Shown in pieces: positions 9,545-18,151 of a stretch of 41,202 nt of DNA. Source of the DNA: Erythrobacter sp. HI0063. Its GTDB lineage: Bacteria > Pseudomonadota > Alphaproteobacteria > Sphingomonadales > Sphingomonadaceae. Location: positions 1-41,202 of the forward strand of contig NZ_LWFF01000330.1 of the NCBI RefSeq assembly GCF_001635685.1, given 5' to 3'. Every line of letters starts with the position of its first letter. The stretch's first letter is position 1. Position numbers and translations under genes: made by a program. Below the pieces are notes generated by a model. The model was not told where the DNA came from, searched no databases, and saw only the letters and a program-made list of their open reading frames with translations.

Positions 9545-11922
9545 GCAGCGTTCTCCCGACGCAGGCTCGCAAGCGCTTTCAGCAGCGCTTCGCGATCGTA
9601 ACGATAGATCGAATTGTCTTCAGCGCCCCTCGCTTCGCGGCTGCTGCGAAGATGAATGAGCGCGGCGTCGGCGTCTTGCTGTGCGGATGGATCCTCGTCG
9701 ATCAGAATGCGGACATCGCTCCGCTGGTCCCCATCGCGCAGCACGGTATAGCCTGCGGCAACGACGAGAGGTTCGAGAATTGTGCGGGCCCATTCGCTAT
9801 CATGGGGCAAGCGGCATGTCGGCTGCGCGCAGTCTTTCACGGGCCGGTCGTGACGGGCGAACAGGCGGTGCCCGTCGATCAAGGGGATCGGCTGCCCATC
9901 CACCAAAGCGATGCCTTCGTAGTCGGGATTGCCCTCGGCTGAGCGCAGCTCCTGCGGCAGGTCGATCGCGTCAAGGACTTCGGTGACGATCAGCGCCAGC
10001 TCGCCATGCCCATCGGAAAGGCGAAGCAGGCGGCATTCCGATGGCGGAAGCTCGCCCGCTTCGTGGCCGACCAGGGGGACGAGAGTATCATCGATTACGA
10101 TCTGCGCGCGACCGCCTTCGATATCGATGGCGCTGCGGGCGATCGTTTCGATGCGGCGCACCAGATCGAGGCGCACGGCCCGCTGGCGTCCATCCAAGCC
10201 GCGATACAGCATGGCACAGAAGCTGGGAGCGGTCTCGGCGACATCCCCCTCCTCGCGATCGGAGCGCGAACGGCCGCGCGTTTCCGCGACCAGCCCGTGC
10301 ATGGCAGCGATGCTGGGCATGTCGAGCAGCATCATCGGTCGCCCATCGTCAAGCAGGGTGGTGCCGGCATAGAGGCCGGTTTGGACGATCACGGGCGCGA
10401 TCGGCTTGATCACCACGTCCTCGTGATCGATCACCTGATCCACTCCCAGAGCGAACACATCGTCGCTCGCAAGCCGGATGACGAGCATCTTCTTGCGGCT
10501 CCAGTCCAGCGGCTCCGCCGATGGCCCGAACAGTACTTCTTCAAGCGCGATGCAGGGAATGCGCTTATCCCGATAAGTCAGCAGCTGGCTTTCGCCTGCG
10601 CGGACAAGTTCCGCCTCGTGCGTGCGCGCGAACACGATCTCGTCGACGAAGGAACGGGGAAGGGCAAAGATCTGCCCGCGCGTTTCCACCGTGAGCGACG
10701 ACATGATCGAAAGCGTCAGAGGCAATTTGAGATAAAAGGACGTGCCGTTTTGCGGCGTGCTCGAAACGTCGATCGATCCGCCGACCTTGAGGATGTTGGC
10801 GCGCACGACGTCCATCCCAACGCCGCGACCCGAAACCGAACTCACTTCGTCGGCGGTGGATAGGCCGGGTTCGAATATGAGGTCGAGCTTGGCGCGCTCG
10901 TCCATGGCTTCGATCTCGTCGGCCGTGCGAAGGCCGGCAGCCAGGGCCTTGGCGGCCAGGCGATCGGTGTCGATCCCATTGCCATCGTCTGAAATCACCA
11001 GCGAAATCTGGTTGCCGGACTGACGGGCGGCAAAACGCAGCATGCCGATCTCGCGTTTGCCGGCCATCATGCGTTCGACCGGTTTCTCGATCCCGTGGTC
11101 GATGGCGTTGCGAACGATATGAGTGAGCGGATCGCGCACCATTTCGAGCATTTCGCGATCGAGCTCGACATCGCTGCCTTCGAAATCGACCATCACCTGC
11201 TTGCCCAGCTCGTTGGAAAGGTCGCGCACCAGGCGGGGGAAGGAGCTGAAGAGATGTTCCAGACGCTGCATGCGCATCCGGGTCGTGGATTCGCGTACGC
11301 CGGTAAGGAGGGCGGAAAGCCTCTCGAATGGCTGCTCGAGCGTCGATTGTCTGTCGCTTTCGCGCAGGCGTCGCGCCAAATCGTTGCGCGCCAGGACGAG
11401 GTCGGACACGCCTTTCATGACCTCGTCCAGAAGATCGACGGGAAGGCGGATCGAGCGCTGAACGGTTTGCGGACGGGCGGCCGCGGGGCGATCCGATGCG
11501 GCGCCGTCTTCGGCAGTCGTGCCAAGAGGAGCGGATGACGACATCGGCTCGCTATCGTCATATTCCAGTGCCGCGATCAGCGCATCGTCGCCGCCTTCGG
11601 GAAACTCCCGCCCGGCTTCGATCGCATCGGTCATCTCGCCGATCCGGTCGATGATGGCGAGCACGGCGGAAACCAGCGCGCTGTCGGCCTGGCGTCGCTC
11701 GCCGCGCACTTCGGCCAGCGCATCTTCGGCGGCATGGCTCAGCCGTTCGAGGCGCGGAAAATCGAAGAATCCGCAATTGCCCTTCACCGTGTGGACGAAG
11801 CGGAAGATCGCATCGAGGCGCGCGCGATCGCTGGGATCGGCCTCCCAGGCGACGATTTCGCCGCCGCTGGCCTCCAGCATTTCGCGGGTTTCGGCGACGA
11901 AGTCCGCCAGAAGATCGTCCAT
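9541..11922 (-). CDS. cheA: CheA hybrid-type chemotaxis histidine kinase
   Basis: This is a 793-residue central kinase. An N-terminal Hpt domain carries the phospho-accepting His44 (RFVHTVKGNCGFF). A P2 CheY-docking domain is not evident; a short Ala/Pro linker leads to the dimerisation helices (VDLLDEVMKGVSDLVLARN). The ATPase domain follows with N box HIVRNAIDHGIEKP, G1 ISDDGNGID and G2 SGRGVGMDVV. A CheW-like domain covers roughly residues 405-545 and a second CheW-like region roughly 560-690. The last ~95 residues (ARTILEPLVVAAGYTVL...RILIDED) resemble a receiver whose phospho-acceptor pattern looks lost. An AGAGGGG stretch precedes the ATG. It heads the operon and phosphorylates CheY and CheB. 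Domain limits are estimates by eye. Confidence 0.94.
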   Translation of the reverse strand: MDDLLADFVAETREMLEASGGEIVAWEADPSDRARLDAIFRFVHTVKGNCGFFDFPRLERLSHAAEDALAEVRGERRQADSALVSAVLAIIDRIGEMTDAIEAGREFPEGGDDALIAALEYDDSEPMSSSAPLGTTAEDGAASDRPAAARPQTVQRSIRLPVDLLDEVMKGVSDLVLARNDLARRLRESDRQSTLEQPFERLSALLTGVRESTTRMRMQRLEHLFSSFPRLVRDLSNELGKQVMVDFEGSDVELDREMLEMVRDPLTHIVRNAIDHGIEKPVERMMAGKREIGMLRFAARQSGNQISLVISDDGNGIDTDRLAAKALAAGLRTADEIEAMDERAKLDLIFEPGLSTADEVSSVSGRGVGMDVVRANILKVGGSIDVSSTPQNGTSFYLKLPLTLSIMSSLTVETRGQIFALPRSFVDEIVFARTHEAELVRAGESQLLTYRDKRIPCIALEEVLFGPSAEPLDWSRKKMLVIRLASDDVFALGVDQVIDHEDVVIKPIAPVIVQTGLYAGTTLLDDGRPMMLLDMPSIAAMHGLVAETRGRSRSDREEGDVAETAPSFCAMLYRGLDGRQRAVRLDLVRRIETIARSAIDIEGGRAQIVIDDTLVPLVGHEAGELPPSECRLLRLSDGHGELALIVTEVLDAIDLPQELRSAEGNPDYEGIALVDGQPIPLIDGHRLFARHDRPVKDCAQPTCRLPHDSEWARTILEPLVVAAGYTVLRDGDQRSDVRILIDEDPSAQQDADAALIHLRSSREARGAEDNSIYRYDREALLKALASLRRENAA

Positions 11923-11990
11923 TGCGCAGCAAGCCCCTCTTGGTAGGGCTGCCTCTATGCCTGTCGATGGTTAACGAAGCGTAAGGGTGC

Positions 11991-13364
11991 TCAGTCCGCT
12001 TTGGCGCCGCTCTCGCCCTTGGCGCGCAGCACGCGCCACACGATGAAGGCACCGAGCGCGCCGCCAGCCAGATTGGCCACGAGTTCTGCCGCGTAAATCG
12101 CATCGGCGCCCCACGATCCGCGCAGCAGCCAGGCAAAAGGCATCATGACGAGGAAGACACGCGCGAAGCTCTGGAGCAATGCGAGGCTTGCCTTGTCGAC
12201 TGCGTTCAGGACACCGTTGGCGGTTATCAGCAGGCCGAACCCGGCATAGCCCCACACCGCGATCTTCAAATAGGCATCGAACTGGGCGACGACCGCCGGA
12301 TCGTCGCTGAACAGACCGGCGAAACGTTCGCCGAATCCGAAAAGGACGAGGGCAATGGCAAGGCCGTAAGCCACGCAGAAGCCGAAGGCGTAGCGGACGG
12401 CGCGCCGCGCGCGGTCAAATTGCGATGCGCCCCAATTCTGGCCGACGATGGCTCCGATCGATCCCGACAGAGCGAGCAGGGGGACGGTGGCGAAGCTCTG
12501 CAATCGGCCCGCCGCACCGAAGCCCGCCACTGCCGCCTGCCCCTCGATCGCGACGAGCGCGGTGAGCACCGAAAGGCCGATCGGATTGATGGAATTGGAG
12601 AACGCCGCAGGTGCCGCCACGCGCGCGATCGCGGCGAGCGGCGCGCCGATGCGGCCTTCGCGAATGAGAGCGGGATTGAGGGGAAGGTCGGTCTTGCGGA
12701 TCAGATAGAGGCCCAGCACAATGGCGATGGCCCAGCCGATCAGCGTGGCATAGGCCGCGCCGACGATGCCGAGCCCCTCGATACCGAAAGCCCCGGTAAT
12801 CAGGATCGGATCGAGCACCCAGTTCGCCGCCGCGTAGCAGATCGAGATGTAACTGGTCTTGCGCGCCTCGCCCTGGCCCCGCAGCGTGCCGTTGATCCCC
12901 ATGATCGTCATCAGCAGCGGAAAGCCGAGAGCGAAGGGCTGCATATAAGTGCGGATGAAGGGCAGCGTCGCTGCGTCCGCATTCATCAGCGCGAATAGCG
13001 GATCGAGCAGCGCGAACAGTGTCAGCCCCAGGACCACGCCGACCGTGACCGCGAAGACCATGCCGAAATTGGCCCGCCGCGCCGCCTTGTCCCAATCCCC
13101 TTCGCCGAGCGCACGCGCGACGACCGAATTGATGCCCACCATCACCCCCACGCCCATGCTGGTGAGCGCAACGCTGATGGGAAAGATGAAGGAAATCGCC
13201 GCCAGTTCGGTCCGGCCGAGCTGGCCGATGAAATAGGCATCGACCAGCCCGATCGACATGATCGCCGCGACGCCGATAATCATTGGGGTGGTCTGGGTGA
13301 CGAGATGGCCCCGAATGCTGCCGCGCGTCAGCTTGCCGCGCGTGTCTTGGGGCCTATCTTTCAT
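11991..13364 (-). CDS. MATE family multidrug/toxin exporter
   Basis: This 457-residue integral membrane protein of the MATE (NorM/DinF-like) superfamily exchanges Na+ or H+ for organic cations or other small molecules. Twelve hydrophobic segments can be traced, starting with TTPMIIGVAAIMSIGLVDAYFIGQLG. Typical family motifs are seen: GRTELAAISFIFPISV, GVGVMVGINSVVARALGEGD, and in the second half GAIVGQNWGASQFDRARRAV. ATG 13364 (MKDRPQDTRGKL) is preferred to ATG 13421, which would add 19 non-conserved residues and run nearly into the divergent gene. The substrate is unknown. It lies 68 bases upstream of cheA on the same strand but is probably a separate unit. Confidence 0.92.
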   Translation of the reverse strand: MKDRPQDTRGKLTRGSIRGHLVTQTTPMIIGVAAIMSIGLVDAYFIGQLGRTELAAISFIFPISVALTSMGVGVMVGINSVVARALGEGDWDKAARRANFGMVFAVTVGVVLGLTLFALLDPLFALMNADAATLPFIRTYMQPFALGFPLLMTIMGINGTLRGQGEARKTSYISICYAAANWVLDPILITGAFGIEGLGIVGAAYATLIGWAIAIVLGLYLIRKTDLPLNPALIREGRIGAPLAAIARVAAPAAFSNSINPIGLSVLTALVAIEGQAAVAGFGAAGRLQSFATVPLLALSGSIGAIVGQNWGASQFDRARRAVRYAFGFCVAYGLAIALVLFGFGERFAGLFSDDPAVVAQFDAYLKIAVWGYAGFGLLITANGVLNAVDKASLALLQSFARVFLVMMPFAWLLRGSWGADAIYAAELVANLAGGALGAFIVWRVLRAKGESGAKAD

Positions 13365-13468
13365 CGAAGGGCGCCTAGCCGGGGTGTGAGAGATAGGGAA
13401 GCGGCGATCTTGCCCGATCATGGCGCGCCGTGCGAAAGGCCGAGAGGTTACAGGACGAGGAGCGCGGC

Positions 13469-14011
13469 GTGTCCCGAATGACGGTGAACGGCCGACCGGT
13501 CGAATATCTAATGGATGCGGAAACGCCCCTCTTATGGGCGCTGCGCGACGCGTCCAATTTGACGGGCACGAAATATGGCTGCGGCAATGGCGATTGCGGC
13601 GCCTGCATGGTGCATGTCGATGGCGAGGCGCTGCGCGCCTGCCTGATTACGATCGCCGAGGCGGAAGGCCGCTTCGTCACCACGATCGAGGGGCTGTCGC
13701 GCGATCGCTCGCACCCGGTGCAGCAGGCGATGGTCGCGGAACAGGCGATCCAGTGCGGTTTCTGCACACCCGGCATCGTCATGGCCGCCGCCGCGCTACT
13801 CGCCGATAATCCCGCGCCGGACGAGGCGGCGATCAAGGCCGCCATACCCAATATCTGCCGCTGCGGCATCTATCCGCGCCTGGTCCGAGCGGTGGAGCGG
13901 GCCGGGCGCGTCGCGCGCCGTCAGGAACGCGTCACTGCCGCGCCCCCTCCGGGTATCGGTGCCGCCGATGCGGCGCGGGAGGAGCCTGCGCTGACGCCGC
14001 CACAGCGTTAG
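13469..14011 (+). CDS. [2Fe-2S]-binding small subunit of an aldehyde/isoquinoline oxidoreductase-type enzyme
   Basis: This is a xanthine-oxidase-family iron-sulphur subunit of about 180 residues, like the alpha subunit of isoquinoline 1-oxidoreductase. The plant-ferredoxin-like cluster site is YGCGNGDCGACMVHV plus a later Cys (LRAC), and the second cluster site is QCGFCTPG with NICRCGIYPRLV. GAGGAG ends 6 bases before GTG 13469, so that start (MSRMTVNGRPVEY) is preferred to ATG 13478 or ATG 13430. Such subunits pass electrons for a molybdenum-cofactor large subunit, but none is encoded next to it: the neighbours are a MATE exporter and a TonB receptor. The last ~35 residues are a poorly conserved Arg/Pro/Ala-rich tail. 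Confidence 0.9.
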   Translation: MSRMTVNGRPVEYLMDAETPLLWALRDASNLTGTKYGCGNGDCGACMVHVDGEALRACLITIAEAEGRFVTTIEGLSRDRSHPVQQAMVAEQAIQCGFCTPGIVMAAAALLADNPAPDEAAIKAAIPNICRCGIYPRLVRAVERAGRVARRQERVTAAPPPGIGAADAAREEPALTPPQR

Positions 14012-14026
14012 CGCGAAGCCCGCCGA

Positions 14027-16126
14027 CTACATTTCGAACCGCACGCCGATCCGGGCGGTGAAGGGATCGCCCGGCTGGATGTTGTTGTTGCCGTGCGCGG
14101 ACGGATAATAGTCCTCGTCGAAGAGGTTTTCGATATTGAGCTGCACGCCGACCCGGTCGGTCAGCGTCACATAGGCGGCGGCATCGACCCGCCAATAGCT
14201 CGGCAGAACCACCGTGTTGCTGAAGCTGGCGAACTGTTCGGACTGGTGAATTACGCCCAGGCCCACGCCGAACTTCTCGGTCAGGTCGAAGCGGTTCCAG
14301 GCCGCGATCTGGTGCTTGGGCAGTTGCTGCAGGCGCGCGCCTGCGGTGCCGAAATCGGAGTCGTTGCGCAATTCGCCGTCGAGATAGGTGTAGCCGATAT
14401 TGGCCTGCCAGAAGGACGCGATCTCGCCAACCGCGCTCAGTTCGAACCCTTCCACCCGGCTTTCGCCCGCCAGCACGGTCAGGCCGGACCCGCTGGGATC
14501 GGGCGCCTGCGTCTTGGTGCGGTCGAGCCGGAAGATCGCGGCGGTGACGAGCAGATCGTTCATCGGCGCGACTTTGACGCCGAGCTCGTAATTGGTGAAT
14601 TTCTCCGGATCGAAACGCGCATCGCCGGGCGACAGGATCACGAATTGATCGCCGGCCTGCGGCAGGAAGCTTTCCGCATAGCTCGCATAGACCGACACGC
14701 GCTCGCTCGGCTTCACGATCAGCCCGGCGCGCGGGCTCACCTTTTCGTCCACCCGATTGCCGGGAACGCCCGAAATCAGGTCTCGCGTATCGAGATCGAA
14801 GCGATCATAGCGCAGCCCCGCGACGAGTTCGACCACGCCGCCGATTTCGAACTGTTCCTGCACATAGGCGGACAGCGTTTCGAGCTGGCTGTCGCGCGAG
14901 CGCGAAACCGGGTTGAGAGAGAAAGCAGGCAGGGCGATTACATCGGCCAGCGGAGCAGTGTTGCCTGACGCGAAGGACACTGTCCGACGCGCGTTCACCG
15001 TATCCTGGCTGCCCGCCTCGACGCCGAGCAACAGTGTCGATTCGAAGCCTTCGCCTGCGGTTTCCCATACGAGATTAGCCTGGCCGATCAGATTCTCGCG
15101 ATCGGTCGCATCCTCGTATCCGCCGAAGGAAACGGTGGTGCCGTTCGTGCCGGAAGGGACGATGTTGGCGTAGATCTTGTCGTAATCGGCGTATTGCACG
15201 GTGGCGTTGGCGGACAGGCCGGGCGCGAATTCGTGCGTCAGGCGAACCCGCCCGATATGCGTTTCGGCGCTGGCGCGATTGAAGTCGGGATCGCCGAAGA
15301 AGGTCTCGTCATAACCCATCAGCGGGCGCCCGCCGAGGGAGGGGACGCCGCGATCGGTGACGCGGGCATCGTCGTCATAGGTGTAGGTCGCGTAGAGGCG
15401 GGTCTGCGGGCCGAGCGCGGCGGTCAGCGTCGGCGAGACTCCGATGAAGCGGCCTTCGTAGAAATCGCGATCGTTGTCGAATTCCTCGTACGTCGCGTTG
15501 AGGCGCAGCGCGACATTGTCGCCGAGCGGCTGGTTCGCGTCAGCCAGAATGGCGAAGGCGCCGAAATTGTCGACCGAAGCCTGGCCACCGATACCCGAAC
15601 GCCCGAGCATCGCGGTCTTCGATACGCGATTGACCGCGCCGCCGCCCGCGCCACGCCCGAAGATCAGGGCATTGGCGCCCTTCAGCACTTCAACTCGCTC
15701 GATATTGTAGAGCGAGCGGTAATATTGCGCGTCGTCGCGCAGGCCGTCGATATAGAAATCGGCGGTCGATTCCTGGCCGCGAATGAACACTTCGTCGCGG
15801 TGGCCTTCGCCGCTTTCCATGCTGACGCCGGGGACATAGCGCAGCGCCTCGTTCAGCTGGCGGATCGACTGATCTTCGAGCTGGTCTTCGGTGATGAAGC
15901 TTACGCCCTGGGGAACGTCGATCAGCGGCGTCGGAGTCTTGGTGGCGGTCGATCCGTCCTCATTGCCATAGCCTTCGCGCTTGCCGCTGACGACGATTTC
16001 GGCAGGGAGGTAGGTGCGCTCGGGCTGGGCTGCGGCGTCCGCGCTGTCTGCGCTGTCTGCAAGGGCAGGCGATGCCGCGAGTGCGGTTCCGAGAAGGAGC
16101 GCGGAGCGAAGGGCGGAGTGCCGCAT
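14027..16126 (-). CDS. TonB-dependent siderophore receptor (catecholate type)
   Basis: This outer-membrane ferric-siderophore transporter has 699 residues. A signal peptide (MRHSALRSALLLGTALAASPALA) is followed by a TonB box-like EIVVSGKREG. The plug domain contains DVPQGVSFITEDQLEDQ, the conserved FIRGQ and FYIDGLRDD, and RVEVLKGANALIFGRG with GGAVNRVSK, which are hallmarks of the FhuA/Fiu siderophore-receptor group. A 22-strand-type barrel follows, with an LFDEDYYP segment and an aromatic C-terminus (GVRFEM). ATG 16126 is chosen because the signal peptide begins there; the open frame to 16210 adds nothing export-like. A possible Fur box lies about 40 bases upstream. The substrate is inferred from family only. 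Confidence 0.93.
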   Translation of the reverse strand: MRHSALRSALLLGTALAASPALADSADSADAAAQPERTYLPAEIVVSGKREGYGNEDGSTATKTPTPLIDVPQGVSFITEDQLEDQSIRQLNEALRYVPGVSMESGEGHRDEVFIRGQESTADFYIDGLRDDAQYYRSLYNIERVEVLKGANALIFGRGAGGGAVNRVSKTAMLGRSGIGGQASVDNFGAFAILADANQPLGDNVALRLNATYEEFDNDRDFYEGRFIGVSPTLTAALGPQTRLYATYTYDDDARVTDRGVPSLGGRPLMGYDETFFGDPDFNRASAETHIGRVRLTHEFAPGLSANATVQYADYDKIYANIVPSGTNGTTVSFGGYEDATDRENLIGQANLVWETAGEGFESTLLLGVEAGSQDTVNARRTVSFASGNTAPLADVIALPAFSLNPVSRSRDSQLETLSAYVQEQFEIGGVVELVAGLRYDRFDLDTRDLISGVPGNRVDEKVSPRAGLIVKPSERVSVYASYAESFLPQAGDQFVILSPGDARFDPEKFTNYELGVKVAPMNDLLVTAAIFRLDRTKTQAPDPSGSGLTVLAGESRVEGFELSAVGEIASFWQANIGYTYLDGELRNDSDFGTAGARLQQLPKHQIAAWNRFDLTEKFGVGLGVIHQSEQFASFSNTVVLPSYWRVDAAAYVTLTDRVGVQLNIENLFDEDYYPSAHGNNNIQPGDPFTARIGVRFEM

Positions 16127-16167
16127 GAAAGAATATCCCGTCTGTAAGCTGCAACGATCGCCGGTGC

Positions 16168-16194
16168 TGCTATTGAGAGCTATTCGCATTTGCA
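16168..16194 (-). promoter_or_regulatory. Candidate Fur box upstream of the TonB receptor
   Basis: Read on the minus strand this stretch begins TGCAAATGCGAATAGC and ends TCTCAATAGCA. It resembles the imperfect palindromes (TGCGAAT..TCTCA) found before iron-receptor genes in sphingomonads. The central 7-1-7 arms match each other at 4 of 7 positions. It lies 42-68 bases upstream of the receptor ATG, a sensible place for iron-dependent repression. Confidence 0.4.
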
Positions 16195-16307
16195 AGTGCT
16201 GTCTTGTCAATCTCCCGGGAAAACTTCGCTGAATGCTCTTTCAGTGATCGTCTGGCTCGATTAGGCGGCTGAGCACACCGACCGCGCATTCGCTAAAGGA
16301 GGACACG

Positions 16308-16652
16308 ATGAACGCGACGATCTGGCACAACCCGAAATGCGGCACATCGCGCAAGACGCTCACGATCCTCGAAAACCTGTCGCAGGTCGAACTGATGGTG
16401 ATCGAATATCTGAAGGAACCGCCCTCCGCCGCCAAGCTGGCGCAGCTTTACAAGGATGCCGGGATCTCGCCGCAGGAGGGATTGCGACTGCGCGGTACCG
16501 ATGCCGAGGAACGCGGCCTGCCCCAAGCTTCGGACGACGAGGTGCTGGCCGCGATGGTGGCCGACCCGATCCTCATAGAACGCCCGCTGGTCGAAACCGA
16601 AAAGGGCGTGCGCCTGTGCCGGCCGCAGGATCGGGTGCTGGAAATCCTCTAA
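16308..16652 (+). CDS. arsC: ArsC-family arsenate reductase (glutaredoxin-coupled type)
   Basis: This 114-residue thioredoxin-fold protein matches the ArsC family of arsenate reductases that use glutaredoxin. Cys11 in HNPKCGTSRKT is the catalytic cysteine. Arginines that bind the oxyanion are seen at Arg60 (GLRLRGT), Arg92 (LIERPLV) and Arg102/105 (GVRLCRPQD). AAAGGAGG lies just upstream of the ATG, one of the strongest ribosome sites in the window. No arsR, arsB or acr3 lies nearby, so a general Spx/ArsC-like redox role is also possible. Its TAA overlaps the stop of the convergent MFS gene. Confidence 0.9.
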   Translation: MNATIWHNPKCGTSRKTLTILENLSQVELMVIEYLKEPPSAAKLAQLYKDAGISPQEGLRLRGTDAEERGLPQASDDEVLAAMVADPILIERPLVETEKGVRLCRPQDRVLEIL

Positions 16653-18004
16653 CGGTTGCGGGTCAGATCGCTGTCCTGTTGCAGGGCGAAGAAGCCGTAA
16701 GCGAACACGATCAGGCACAGCGCCACGATCAGGCCGAAGCCCAGCCAGTCCGAATGGCCGTATAGCCAAACGCCGAGCGCGGGCGCGTAGATATAGCTCG
16801 CTCCTGCGACCGAGGCGGTGATTCCGGACGCCTGCCCCTGTTCGGCGCGCGTCACCGCCAGCGATGTGCCCGAGGTCGATCCGGGCCGGAACAGGCCGAA
16901 ACCGAGCGAGGCGATCGCAAAGGCAAGTGCGATGGTGTGGATCGTGCCTGCCACGGCCAGCATGGCGACACCGAAGGCGGCAATTGCGATGCCCGACAGC
17001 GTCGCGGCGCGCGGGCCCAGATTGAAGCGCGGGATCAGGCCCCATTGCGCCAGCAGCGTGGCAATCGCGCCCGCCATCAGCACCAGGCCGATCGGCCCCG
17101 TCCCTTCGTCCGGCGTGGCGCGCAGGCCCAGCCGGTCGAGCACGAGAAAGCCTGCGATCCCCAATACCATCGCCTGGGCATGCCCGCCGATCAGGCCGGT
17201 TATGACCCATGGGCGCAAGCGCGCTTCGAACCACCGAAGCTTATGCGGCTCGACATAGGGCTCGTCCTCGTCCTCTTCCGAAGTCTCGACGGGATCGGCG
17301 GTCGGGCTGCCGGAATAGGGCGTTTCGTACATGCCTCCTTTGGCGGCGAATTGCGGTTCGTCGTTCGGCAGGCGCAGGCGCAGGGCAATCAGCGTGGCGA
17401 CGCCCATAAGGGCGAAGATCACGAAGGGACCGGTCAGGCCGACGCCCGGAAGCACCATCAGCGGGGCGAGCGCAGGCCCGATCACCGTGCCCAGCCCGAA
17501 GCTCGAGGCGATCAGCGACAGCGCCTGCGTGCGTTCGGCGCGCGGTGTGCGGCTGGCGACATAGGCCTGCACCGCAGGGGGCGCCGCGCTGCCGAAACCG
17601 CCGTAAAGGCTGCGCGCGGCAGCGCACAGAATCAGCGCCCAGAACGCGGTCAGATAGCCCGACAGGCCCAGCCACAGCATCAATCCGCACAGCGAGAAAC
17701 TGATTGCGAAGCCCGTAAGGCCCAACGCCATCATCGCCTTGCGGCCCCTGCGGTCCGACCGGCCCGCCCAGAACGGGGCGCAGACCACCCACAACAGGGC
17801 CGACCAGCTATAGGCGAGGCTGATCCACACGTCCGCGATGCCCAGCGCGGTGCCGATGGAGGGCATGACCGACTGCATCGCGGTGTTGCCTGCCGCCGTC
17901 GTCAGCATGACCATGAACAGCAGCGCCATCCGCCCCCTGGGGATGGAGCCGGGAAGGGCGGGTGGAGGAGGAGCCGCGGAAGGGCCGCGATCGCTTTCGG
18001 ACAT
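16649..18004 (-). CDS. MFS transporter (TetA-like drug:H+ antiporter group)
   Basis: This is a 451-residue major facilitator with 12 predicted membrane segments. Motif A is visible in the loop after segment 2 as APFWAGRSDRRGRKAMMALG. SSFGLGTVIGPALAPL in segment 5 resembles the antiporter motif C of drug exporters. The central cytoplasmic loop is long and acidic (ETSEEDEDEPYVEPHK), unusual for the family. ATG 18004 (MSESDRGPSAAP) is preferred to ATG 18049 because the extra residues look non-conserved. Export of a drug or metabolite is likely; the substrate cannot be told. Its stop overlaps that of arsC. Confidence 0.9.
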   Translation of the reverse strand: MSESDRGPSAAPPPPALPGSIPRGRMALLFMVMLTTAAGNTAMQSVMPSIGTALGIADVWISLAYSWSALLWVVCAPFWAGRSDRRGRKAMMALGLTGFAISFSLCGLMLWLGLSGYLTAFWALILCAAARSLYGGFGSAAPPAVQAYVASRTPRAERTQALSLIASSFGLGTVIGPALAPLMVLPGVGLTGPFVIFALMGVATLIALRLRLPNDEPQFAAKGGMYETPYSGSPTADPVETSEEDEDEPYVEPHKLRWFEARLRPWVITGLIGGHAQAMVLGIAGFLVLDRLGLRATPDEGTGPIGLVLMAGAIATLLAQWGLIPRFNLGPRAATLSGIAIAAFGVAMLAVAGTIHTIALAFAIASLGFGLFRPGSTSGTSLAVTRAEQGQASGITASVAGASYIYAPALGVWLYGHSDWLGFGLIVALCLIVFAYGFFALQQDSDLTRNR

Positions 18005-18151
18005 GGCTTGCGGCGCTACGCCCGGCGGGCCATGCTTGCAATGCTGCATCGAAACTGTATCGCTGCGCGCCTACCGGGCCGTGCCCGACCGTCGATAAGG
18101 GTCTATTCTTTGAGCGACAATTCCGGAGCCCGCGCGCTTCCCCGTGGCGAT

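Noticed and set aside
11971..11985. TTAACGAAGCGTAAG before cheA as a CtrA site
   Set aside because: Spacing is six rather than seven and the second half matches poorly.
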